A stretch of 64,000 bases of DNA from Planctomycetota bacterium (GTDB lineage Bacteria; Planctomycetota; GCA-002687715; DRQF01), in NCBI GenBank assembly GCA_020639295.1, contig JACKGY010000007.1, positions 310,001-374,000 on the forward strand, written 5' to 3'. The position numbers and the translations under genes are program-made. Under the pieces are notes generated by a model that was not told where the DNA came from, searched no databases, and saw only the letters and a program-made list of their open reading frames with translations. Below are positions 25,900-33,713 of this stretch, in pieces (position 1 is the stretch's first letter; each line of letters starts with the position of its first letter).

Positions 25900-26175
25900 G
25901 GTGGTCCTCTGATCCCTTCGGACTCGGACCCCATGTCAGCAAAGCCGGGGGACTCGGACAAGGCGGGTTCATCGCGGAGGTCGGGCTCGGCTCGGGGTTT
26001 CGGCCATCGACAAGGACGAAGTCCGCGGCGACCTGGACCGCCGAATTGACGACGACCGGAGGCATTCCTATCATCCCCCCGCCGGGGCCCGACTCCGGCG
26101 CCCCCAAACTCCATTCGTGACGGGACTTGCGCCAGGGCCAGGAGAGCCGGGCGCGAGCTCGCGAAGAGGTCCAGA

Positions 26176-26457
26176 ATGGCCGACGCCGACGAAATCCGCC
26201 ATGTCGCCCAGCTTGCCCGCATCGAGGTGCCGGACGCCAGGTTGCCGCTCTACGCGGCCCAGATCGCCCGGATCATCGATTTCGTGGCCCAGCTCGACGA
26301 GCTCGACACCGACCAGGTCCCGGTGATGATGCACGCCTCCGCCGACGAGGACGTCTTCCGCGAGGACCAGCCCGGAAACTGCCTCGACCGTTCGGTCGCC
26401 CTGCGCGCCGCCCGTGACCACGACGACGAGCAGATCCGCGTTCCCAAGACGCTCTGA
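26176..26457 (+). CDS. gatC: Asp/Glu-tRNA amidotransferase subunit C
   Basis: 93 residues, typical for GatC. It begins with the family pattern EIRHVAQLARIEVPDARLPL and has the long amphipathic helix and the later FREDQPGNCLDRSVAL segment. GatC acts as a belt that stabilises the GatA-GatB pair. AGAGG stands upstream of the ATG. It is the first gene of gatCAB, 12 bases before gatA. Confidence 0.9.
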   Translation: MADADEIRHVAQLARIEVPDARLPLYAAQIARIIDFVAQLDELDTDQVPVMMHASADEDVFREDQPGNCLDRSVALRAARDHDDEQIRVPKTL

Positions 26458-26469
26458 GGAGATCCAGGC

Positions 26470-27939
26470 ATGAGCGAGATCCACGACATGGGCGTGATCG
26501 AGATCGCCGAGGCGGTCCGATCGGGAAAGACGACGGCCCTCGAGGTGCTGGAAGCCCTGCGCGCCCGCATCCAGGGACATGACCGCGCCTTCGGCGCCTT
26601 CCTCCGCCTCGACGACGAGGCCCTCGACCAGGCCCGCGCCCTGGACGCGGCCGTGGCCGCCGGGAGGGATCCCGGTCCGCTCGCCGGCGTGCCCATCGCG
26701 ATCAAGGACAACATCCACGTGGCCGAGCAGCTGACCACCTGCGGCAGCCGCATCCTCGAAGACTTCCGGGCGCCCTTCGAGGCCACGGCGATCGGCCGGC
26801 TGCGGGCGGCCGGAGCGATCTTCATCGGCAAGACCAACCTCGACGAGTTCGCGATGGGCAGCTCGACCGAGAACTCGGCCTTCGGTCCGACCCGCAATCC
26901 CTGGGACGACGGCCGGACACCCGGGGGCTCGTCCGGCGGCTCCGCCGCCGCGGTCGCGGCCCGCTTCTGCCCCGCCGCCCTGGGCAGCGACACCGGCGGC
27001 TCCATCCGGCAACCGGCCTCGTTCTGCGGCGTCCTCGGCCTCAAGCCGACCTACGGTCGGGTCAGCCGCTACGGTCTGGTCGCCTTCGGCTCCTCGCTCG
27101 ATCAGATCGGCCCCTTCACGCGCAGTGCCGCCGACGCGGCGCGGATCACCCGGATCATGGCCGGTGCCGACCCGCTGGATTCGACCGCGGCCACGGTGGC
27201 CGTTCCCGACTACGAGGCGACGATCGGCGAGGGCCTCGAGGGGCTGCGTCTCGGCGTCGCCCGCGAGTTCATGGACGATCGGATCGACGCGCGGGTGCGC
27301 CAGCGCATCCAGGAGTCGGTCGACGCCTTCGCGCGCGCCGGGGCCGAGATCGTCGAGGTCGACCTGCCGCACACCAGGTACGCCATCCCGACCTACTACA
27401 TCGTGGCCACCTCGGAAGCGAGCTCGAACCTAGCCCGCTACGACGGCGTCGGCTACGGCCACCGCAACACCGAGGCCAAGGACATCCTCGCGATGTTCAT
27501 GAAGAGCCGCATGGAGGGCTTCGGCGACGAGGTGAAGCGCCGCATCATCCTCGGCACCTACTGCCTCTCCGCCGGTTCCTACGACGCCTTCTACGACAAG
27601 GCACTCCGCGTCCGCAGCCTCCTTCGTCGCGACTTCGAGCAAGCCTTCGAGCGCTGCGATCTCGTGCTGGGACCGACCACCCCGACGCCGCCCTTCAGAC
27701 TGGGCGAGAAGGTCGACGATCCGATCGCGATGTACCTCGCCGACATCCTCACCGCCTCGCTCAACCTGGCCGGCCTGCCGGGTGCCAGCATCCCCGCCGG
27801 CTTCGTCGAGGAGGATGGCCGCCGCCTGCCGGTCGGCCTGCAGGTCATCGCCAATCGCTTCCGCGAGGATCTGATCTTCCGGGTCGCCAACGCCCACGAA
27901 CATCTCCACGGCTTCGCGAAGGAGTCCCCGATCTCATGA
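26470..27939 (+). CDS. gatA: Asp/Glu-tRNA amidotransferase subunit A (amidase)
   Basis: 489 residues, normal length. The amidase-signature triad is present: Lys79 (IAIKDN), cis-Ser154 (PGGSSGGS) and Ser178 (DTGGSIRQPA). It releases ammonia from glutamine and passes it to GatB. GAGGAG precedes ATG 26470. It overlaps gatB by four bases. Confidence 0.96.
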   Translation: MSEIHDMGVIEIAEAVRSGKTTALEVLEALRARIQGHDRAFGAFLRLDDEALDQARALDAAVAAGRDPGPLAGVPIAIKDNIHVAEQLTTCGSRILEDFRAPFEATAIGRLRAAGAIFIGKTNLDEFAMGSSTENSAFGPTRNPWDDGRTPGGSSGGSAAAVAARFCPAALGSDTGGSIRQPASFCGVLGLKPTYGRVSRYGLVAFGSSLDQIGPFTRSAADAARITRIMAGADPLDSTAATVAVPDYEATIGEGLEGLRLGVAREFMDDRIDARVRQRIQESVDAFARAGAEIVEVDLPHTRYAIPTYYIVATSEASSNLARYDGVGYGHRNTEAKDILAMFMKSRMEGFGDEVKRRIILGTYCLSAGSYDAFYDKALRVRSLLRRDFEQAFERCDLVLGPTTPTPPFRLGEKVDDPIAMYLADILTASLNLAGLPGASIPAGFVEEDGRRLPVGLQVIANRFREDLIFRVANAHEHLHGFAKESPIS

Positions 27940-29372
27940 GCCTCGAAGACTTCGACACCGTGATCGGACTGGAGACGCACGTCCAGCTCCTCACCCGGAC
28001 CAAGATGTTCTGTTCCTGCCCCAACAGCTACGGGGCACCGCCGAACACGGCCGTCTGCCCGACCTGCCTGGGCCTGCCCGGCGCGCTGCCGGTGGCCAAC
28101 CGCGAGGCCTTCACCATCGCCATCCGCGCCGGCCTGGCGATGAACTGCAGCATCGCCACCGCCACCAAGTTCGACCGCAAGCAGTACTTCTACCCCGACC
28201 TGCCCAAGGGCTACCAGATCTCGCAGTTCGACCTGCCGATCTGCCACGACGGTCGGCTCGAGCTGACGCTTTCCGGGGGCGGCAGCGTCGGCATCCAGCG
28301 CGCGCATCTCGAGGAGGACGCCGGCAAGAACAGCCATGGCGACCACGACAGCGGCACGCTGGTCGATCTCAACCGCTGCGGCATCCCGCTGCTGGAGATC
28401 GTCACCAAGCCCGACATCAGCTCGCCGCAGATGGCCTACGACTACCTGACCGAGCTCAAGCTCCTGCTCCGCCACGTCGGAGTCTCCGACTGCGACATGG
28501 AGAAGGGCAGTCTGCGCGTCGACGTCAACGTCAGCCTGAAGCCGAAGGGCCGCAAGGAATTCGGCACCAAGATCGAGCTCAAGAACATCAACTCCTTCAA
28601 GTTCGTGAAGCGGGCGATCGAGTTCGAGCAGCAGCGCCAGCTCGCGATCTACGAGGCCGGCGGCACCATCGACGTCGAGGAGACCAGGACCTGGGACGAC
28701 CCGGCCGGCGAGAGCCGCCTGATGCGCAAGAAGGAGGGTTTCGCCGACTACCGCTACTTCCCGGACCCGGACCTTCCCCCCTTCCACGTCGGCAAGGACT
28801 GGATCGAGCAGGTCCGCGACGCGATGCCGGAGTTGCCCGCCGCCCGGCGCCGCCGCTACATGGACGAGCTCGGCCTGCCTGACTACGACGCCGGCATCCT
28901 GATCCAGGAGCCCTCGGTGGCCCGCTGGTTCGACGAGACCGTGGCCCTCGGCGCCGAGCCGAAGCAGGTTTCGAACTGGATCGGCAGCGAGATCTTCGCG
29001 GTCATCAACGAGCGTCACTGCGACATCTACGACCTGAAGCTGAGCCCGAAGATCCTCGCCGAGCTGATCGGCCTCACCCAGGACGGCACGCTCAACGTGA
29101 AGAGCGCGCGCGAGCTCTTCCACGCGATCGTCGACACCGGCGAGAGTCCGAAGAAGAAGGCCGAGGCCATGGGACTGGTGCAGGTGAGCGACCAGGGCGA
29201 GCTCGAAGCCATCATCCAGAAGGCCATCGACGCCAATCCCAAGGCCGTCGAGGACATCAGGGCCGGCAAGGGCAAGGCCGCCGGCGCCATCGTCGGTTTC
29301 GTGATGCGCGAGACCAAGGGCCGCGCCAATCCCGCCGTGATCAACGAGATCATGGAGCGCCTCCTCGGCTGA
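27936..29372 (+). CDS. gatB: Asp/Glu-tRNA amidotransferase subunit B
   Basis: 478 residues. The start DTVIGLETHVQLLTRTKMFC and the motif FDRKQYFYPDLPKGYQISQ are diagnostic, as are the zinc-site cysteines near residues 25-45 (CSCP, CPTC). The C-terminal YqeY-like domain holds GAIVGFVMRETKGRANP. It activates misacylated tRNA and uses ammonia from GatA to form Gln-tRNA or Asn-tRNA. An intrinsic terminator closes the operon. Confidence 0.96.
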   Translation: MSLEDFDTVIGLETHVQLLTRTKMFCSCPNSYGAPPNTAVCPTCLGLPGALPVANREAFTIAIRAGLAMNCSIATATKFDRKQYFYPDLPKGYQISQFDLPICHDGRLELTLSGGGSVGIQRAHLEEDAGKNSHGDHDSGTLVDLNRCGIPLLEIVTKPDISSPQMAYDYLTELKLLLRHVGVSDCDMEKGSLRVDVNVSLKPKGRKEFGTKIELKNINSFKFVKRAIEFEQQRQLAIYEAGGTIDVEETRTWDDPAGESRLMRKKEGFADYRYFPDPDLPPFHVGKDWIEQVRDAMPELPAARRRRYMDELGLPDYDAGILIQEPSVARWFDETVALGAEPKQVSNWIGSEIFAVINERHCDIYDLKLSPKILAELIGLTQDGTLNVKSARELFHAIVDTGESPKKKAEAMGLVQVSDQGELEAIIQKAIDANPKAVEDIRAGKGKAAGAIVGFVMRETKGRANPAVINEIMERLLG

Positions 29373-29397
29373 GGCGCCGCTGGGCCCGATCCGACGA

Positions 29398-29436
29398 GGA
29401 AGCCCCGCGACCGACGCGGGGCTTCCTTCGTTTCCT
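29398..29436 (+). terminator. Intrinsic terminator of gatCAB
   Basis: Perfect 12-bp stem GGAAGCCCCGCG / CGCGGGGCTTCC with a 5-base loop, followed by TTCGTTTCC. It starts 26 bases after the gatB stop. Confidence 0.9.
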
Positions 29437-29475
29437 CCCTGGACCTGGGCCGGGTCCTGGCGCATGCTCGGCGCC

Positions 29476-29625
29476 ATGAGACCGATCTACGCGAGTGATC
29501 GTCCTCGGCGCCGCGAGCGCGAGAAGGCCCGACCAGACCGGCCGGAGACCGCGGCGCCGCGGCCCCCGAAGGGGCGCGCGCCCGATCCCCTGCTCACCAT
29601 GATCCGCCGCAAGCGCGACCGTTGA
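29476..29625 (+). CDS. Possible small basic protein (49 residues)
   Basis: ATG 29476 to TGA 29623-29625. The product is Arg/Pro/Lys-rich, starting MRPIYASDRPRRRER and ending MIRRKRDR, with no membrane segment. It lies just after the gatCAB terminator and six bases before the stop of the convergent beta-helix gene. No good SD site is visible and no family is recognised. It could be a small nucleic-acid-binding protein or chance in GC-rich DNA. Confidence 0.3.
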   Translation: MRPIYASDRPRRREREKARPDRPETAAPRPPKGRAPDPLLTMIRRKRDR

Positions 29626-29631
29626 GTCCGC

Positions 29632-31647
29632 TCAGCGGACCTTCACGGCGACCGCGTTGGTCGCCCGGAACTGCTGCTGGTCGTCGAGGATCAGGCCCTG
29701 GATGGTCACCTCGATCGGCTGCCCGATGGGCGGCAGCTGGACGGCGAAGGGCGCCGGCCCCGGCTGGGGCAGGAAGGCCCAGGGCGTGCCGCCGAAGCTG
29801 TCGGCGAGGGTGAACTTCAGCGGGTTCAAGAGGTCGATCGGCTGCGGGGCGAAGCAGAGTTCGGCGCCGGCGAAGACGATCGGCGTCGCCTCGGCGAAGC
29901 TCGGCAGACCGACGCGACCCCAGAGGATGAAGTGATTGGGACCGTTCGCGCCGGGCGGCGGATCGAGCCGCCAGATCGGCGCCGCGCCGATCGGGAGCTC
30001 GACGAGACGCTGGGCGCCGCCGGCCTGGCCGTCGAGGCTGAGGATGTCCGCGACGCCACCCGAACCATCCGGAACGTTGCCGGTCGCCGCCAGGCCGAGG
30101 CCCACGAACTCGTCGGCACCGATGTCGGGCCCGGCGCCGAAGACCCTCGCCTGGCCGTCCCAGTCGGTCGCCAGCGCGACGGTCAGGGCCTGGCCCGCAT
30201 CGACGCAGATCGAGTCCGGACGCAGGCGGAAGTCCCAGGCCGCTCGGTCGACGAAACCCGGATCCCCGACGATGTTCGAGTGACCGGGGAGGCCCGCCTG
30301 GCCGATCAGGTTGCCGATGAAGAGCCGGGTCGCCGGCGATTGGTTGCCGGGCGGCGCGACGTCCGGTCCCCAGGAGTCGTGGAAGATCGAATTCACCACC
30401 GTCAGCGGCAGCGCCGTGGACCCGTAACCATGGATGGCGGCGCCGAGGTAGGCCCCGTTGGCGACGAAGTCGCAGTGGACCACCTGGGAGCCGGCGAGAT
30501 TCCGGAGACTCAGCGCTCCCCCCTCCCGCGCGGCCTGGTTGCCGATGAAGAGCGAGTTCTCGATCCGCACCCCGGTCAAGGTCGATCCCGTCCGGTCGAT
30601 CATCGTGATCCCGCCACCGAGGGCGGCGCGATTGCCGACGAAGACGCAACGCGACACGGTGAGGCCGGCGGTGGTGGCCTGGATCGCGCCGCCGTCGCCG
30701 AGAACTCCACCGGGCAGGAAGCGGTTGCCACCGGAACTGTTGCCGATGAATCGGGAGTCCTCGATCACGATCGTCGAGGTCTCGCCGGCACAGTAGATCG
30801 CGCCCCCCGAGCCCGCGGATTCCGGCGGGAGGCCGCCGGTGACCTGATTGAGGGCAGCGCCACCGGCCTCGTTGCCGACGAAGTCGCAGTCGACGATCAG
30901 TGCGTCCATGTGGGACAGCGCCAGGGCACCGCCGTCACCGGCCACCTCGGACCAGGCCACCTGGGAGCCGACATTGGTGTCGCCGTGGGAACCCGCGCGG
31001 TTGCCGACGAACTGGCTGGCGCGGATCTCGACATGACCCTGAGCCGCCGCGAGCGCCGCCCCGCTGGCGCCGCCGAGGCCGAAGCCGTTGGGCACGGTGA
31101 TCCCGTCGCTTCCCCGGCAGGCCTCGAAGCGGCAGCCGCTGACGATCAGGTCGCCGACGATCGACCGCAGGGCGGAGGAACCCTTGCCGGCGTACTGACT
31201 CGGCAGGCCCTCGATGCCGTCGAAGAAGCAATCGACGATGCTGAGGCCGGCATGATCGACCTCGACCGCGGCCGAGTCGTCGCCATGGACGCCACGGAAG
31301 GTGAAGCCCTCGATCCGGGTCGCGGTGGTCTCGCCACCGGCCGCGAGGATGAGGCGAGTCGGCGAGTCCATGATCGTCAGCGCGCGCCCGGCCTGCGACC
31401 GCAGGACGATCTGCTTGCCGAGCAGATCGAGCGACTCGGAGTAGGTCCCCGGCGGCACCTCGACGACGTCGCCGTTCTGGGCGGCGGCGATGGCAGCCTG
31501 GATGGTCGCGAAGGCCCCGGATGGCGCCACCAGGACGTTCTGCGCCGCGACGCTGGTGGCGAGCAACAGGAGGCCGATGGCCACGAGGCTCGATCGCGCC
31601 GGACGGCGGGAGTGACGGTTGGTAATCGACTCGATCGGAAGGTTCAT
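29632..31647 (-). CDS. Secreted right-handed beta-helix protein, paralogue 1 (third in the operon)
   Basis: 671 residues from ATG 31647, which overlaps the stop of the gene before it by one base (TGATG). A long basic N-region (about 20 residues) precedes the hydrophobic signal SSLVAIGLLLLATSVAAQ. The N-terminal motif FATIQAAIAAAQNGDVVEVPP is the usual entry to a pectin-lyase-like helix. Repeated strands such as GGALSLRNL and CDFVANGA run to about residue 450. The C-terminal 180 residues form a separate conserved module ending LILDDQQQFRATNAVAVKVR. A surface or extracellular structural or polysaccharide-binding role is likely; no catalytic residues were identified. Confidence 0.82.
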   Translation of the reverse strand: MNLPIESITNRHSRRPARSSLVAIGLLLLATSVAAQNVLVAPSGAFATIQAAIAAAQNGDVVEVPPGTYSESLDLLGKQIVLRSQAGRALTIMDSPTRLILAAGGETTATRIEGFTFRGVHGDDSAAVEVDHAGLSIVDCFFDGIEGLPSQYAGKGSSALRSIVGDLIVSGCRFEACRGSDGITVPNGFGLGGASGAALAAAQGHVEIRASQFVGNRAGSHGDTNVGSQVAWSEVAGDGGALALSHMDALIVDCDFVGNEAGGAALNQVTGGLPPESAGSGGAIYCAGETSTIVIEDSRFIGNSSGGNRFLPGGVLGDGGAIQATTAGLTVSRCVFVGNRAALGGGITMIDRTGSTLTGVRIENSLFIGNQAAREGGALSLRNLAGSQVVHCDFVANGAYLGAAIHGYGSTALPLTVVNSIFHDSWGPDVAPPGNQSPATRLFIGNLIGQAGLPGHSNIVGDPGFVDRAAWDFRLRPDSICVDAGQALTVALATDWDGQARVFGAGPDIGADEFVGLGLAATGNVPDGSGGVADILSLDGQAGGAQRLVELPIGAAPIWRLDPPPGANGPNHFILWGRVGLPSFAEATPIVFAGAELCFAPQPIDLLNPLKFTLADSFGGTPWAFLPQPGPAPFAVQLPPIGQPIEVTIQGLILDDQQQFRATNAVAVKVR
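31271..31516. repeat. 246-bp near-identical segment inside beta-helix gene 1 (copy A)
   Basis: Matches 33295-33540 in the neighbouring paralogue at 238 of 246 bases by my count, with no gaps. It encodes the start of the helix domain, from PTIQAAIAAAQNG to the first HGDDSAA turn. The parts of the two genes beyond this segment are much less alike. Confidence 0.8.
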
Positions 31648-33632
31648 CAACGGATCTCCACGGCAATGGCGTTGGTCGCCAGGAACTGCTGCTGGTCGTC
31701 GAGGATCAGGCCCTGGACGGTCACCGCGATCGGGTAGCCGATCGGCGGCGCCTGGACGGCGAAGGGCGCCGGCCCGGCCTGGGGCACGAGCGCGAAGGGC
31801 GCGCTGCCGAAGCTGTCGGCGAAGGTGAACTTCGCCGGGTTGAAGGGATCGACCGGCGGTGGTGCGAAGCAGAGTTCGGCGCCGGCGAAGACCACCGGGA
31901 TCGCCTCCTCGAAGCTGGCGATGCCGATGCGCCCCCAGAGCACGAAGTGGTTGACCCCGGCCGAGCCGGGAAGCGAATCGAGGCTCCAGAGTGGTGCCGA
32001 GCCGAGCGGCAACTCGAGGTAGCGCTGGCTGCCGCCGTTACCGCCGTTCACCAGCAGGAGGTCGAAGAGGCCGCCCTGACCATCGGGCACGTTGCCGCTG
32101 GCCGCGGCGCCGAGCCCGAGGAACTCGTCGGCGCCGACGTCCGGGGCGCGGCCCCGGTTGAGCGACTGACCATCCCAGTCCTCGAGCGGGCCGAAGGAGA
32201 GGGTCGCTCCGGCGTCGATGCAGATCGAGTCGTGACGCAGACGGTAGTCGCCCAGGGTCGGCGCGACGAAGCCGGGATCGCCGGCGAAATTCCCGGTGCC
32301 CGGCAGTCCGGTCTCGGCGATGAGGTCGTTCACGAAATGCGCCCGCTGCAGGCTGGCCATGAGGTAGCTGCCCAGCAGCGGACCGGACGACCCGGTGAAG
32401 ATGCTGTTGGCGACCAGGAGCGGCCGGCCGTTGTCGTCGCCGCCGCCCCCGTCGATCGCCGCGCCGTCGGGGGCGACGTTGTCGATGAAATCGCAGTGCA
32501 GGACCCGAACGCCGAGGTCGTCGCGGAGGTAGGCGGCGCCGACCGAGTGCTGAGCCTCGTTGGCGATGAAGAGCGAGGTGCTGACGACGTGGGCCGTCGA
32601 GTCGACGGACTGCGACTGATCCAGCCAGACGGCGCCGCCCCAGCCGGCACGGTTGCCGTGGAAGAGACAGCGTTCGATGACGACGACCGTAAGGGAAGCA
32701 TCCACGGCCCCTCCGCTGCCCCAGAATTCGCCCGCGACCAGGGGGTTCTCGGCGGTCAGGTTGTCGATGAAACGGCAACGCCTGAGCCTCAGGTGAGAGT
32801 GATCGCCGCGGTGCCGGATCGCGCCGCCACCTGGCAGGCTCCAGGTGAAGATGTTGCCGCTGGCACGATCCAGCGGCACGAGGCCGGTCCGGTTGCCGAG
32901 GAAGAGGCTGTCCTCGATGACGGCATCAAGCTCGTCGAGATGGAGCGCGCCGCCACTCCCCGAGAAGCCGGGTTCGATGTAGGGAAGTCCGGTCGTGGCG
33001 CCACCCGTGCCGGCCCGATTGCCGATGAACTCGCAGCGCCGGATCTCGAGGTTGCCGAGGGTGGCCCAGATCGCGCCACCCGATCCGGCGACCGTGGGCG
33101 GCTGACCGGCGGCGGAATCGAGACCATCCGGCGCATGGCAGCCCTCGAAACGGGAATCGAGAACGATCAGGTCCGCATCCCAGGCTCTCACACAGGCCGA
33201 GTTGTGGGACCAGGCCGACGCGGAGGGGGCGCCGCCGACCTGATCGAAGAAACAGTCGACGATGCTGAGGCCGGCAGTCGTGACCTCGATCGCGGCCGAG
33301 TCGTCGCCATGGAGACCGCGGAAGGTGAAGCCCTCGATCCGGGTCGCGGTGGTCTCGCCACCGGCCGCGAGGATGAGGCGGGTCGGCGAGTCCAGGATCG
33401 TCAGCGCGCGCCCGGCCTGCGACCGCAGGACGATCTGCTTGCCGAGCAGATCGAGCGACTCGGAGTAGGTCCCCGGCGGCACCTCCACGACGTCGCCGTT
33501 CTGGGCGGCGGCGATGGCAGCCTGGATGGTCGGGTAGGCCGCCGAGGGCGCGAGCCGGACGGACTGGGCCGCCAGACCGGAGAAGGGCGCCAACAGGACG
33601 ACGGCTAGCAGGATGCTTCTACACCTGTGCAT
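31647..33632 (-). CDS. Secreted right-handed beta-helix protein, paralogue 2
   Basis: 661 residues. Signal peptide residues 1-22 (ILLAVVLLAPFSGLAAQ). It shares the YPTIQAAIAAAQNGDVVEVPP entry motif and helix repeats such as CEFIGNRAG, CRFIDNLT and CLFHGNRAGWGGAVWL. The same C-terminal module ends LILDDQQQFLATNAIAVEIR. Its ribosome-binding site (GGAGG, nine bases before ATG 33632) is part of a perfect hairpin. It overlaps the next gene by one base, so 2 and 1 are translationally coupled. Likely secreted; ligand unknown. Confidence 0.83.
   Translation of the reverse strand: MHRCRSILLAVVLLAPFSGLAAQSVRLAPSAAYPTIQAAIAAAQNGDVVEVPPGTYSESLDLLGKQIVLRSQAGRALTILDSPTRLILAAGGETTATRIEGFTFRGLHGDDSAAIEVTTAGLSIVDCFFDQVGGAPSASAWSHNSACVRAWDADLIVLDSRFEGCHAPDGLDSAAGQPPTVAGSGGAIWATLGNLEIRRCEFIGNRAGTGGATTGLPYIEPGFSGSGGALHLDELDAVIEDSLFLGNRTGLVPLDRASGNIFTWSLPGGGAIRHRGDHSHLRLRRCRFIDNLTAENPLVAGEFWGSGGAVDASLTVVVIERCLFHGNRAGWGGAVWLDQSQSVDSTAHVVSTSLFIANEAQHSVGAAYLRDDLGVRVLHCDFIDNVAPDGAAIDGGGGDDNGRPLLVANSIFTGSSGPLLGSYLMASLQRAHFVNDLIAETGLPGTGNFAGDPGFVAPTLGDYRLRHDSICIDAGATLSFGPLEDWDGQSLNRGRAPDVGADEFLGLGAAASGNVPDGQGGLFDLLLVNGGNGGSQRYLELPLGSAPLWSLDSLPGSAGVNHFVLWGRIGIASFEEAIPVVFAGAELCFAPPPVDPFNPAKFTFADSFGSAPFALVPQAGPAPFAVQAPPIGYPIAVTVQGLILDDQQQFLATNAIAVEIR
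33295..33540. repeat. 246-bp near-identical segment inside beta-helix gene 2 (copy B)
   Basis: Partner of 31271-31516 (about 97 % identical by eye count). It points to recent duplication or gene conversion limited to the N-terminal part of the helix. Confidence 0.8.
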
Positions 33633-33641
33633 GAACTTCCA

Positions 33642-33671
33642 CCTCCAGCCAGACTATCGGCTGGCTGGAGG
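33642..33671 (-). promoter_or_regulatory. Perfect hairpin that includes the ribosome-binding site of beta-helix gene 2
   Basis: Arms CCTCCAGCCAG and CTGGCTGGAGG (11 bp, 8-base loop). On the minus strand the second arm carries GGAGG, nine bases before ATG 33632. The hairpin could hide this site and lower translation until it is opened, or it could partly end transcription from the gene upstream; no T-run follows. It lies 43 bases after the stop of beta-helix gene 3. Confidence 0.6.
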
Positions 33672-33713
33672 CTGCTCTTGAGGACTCGCCGGTCGTCGAT
33701 TCGGGTGCCACGA

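Noticed and set aside
29932..31737. Long plus-strand frame across the beta-helix genes
   Set aside because: Composition is Asp/Arg/Gly-biased with no family features; the minus strand has clear secreted proteins.
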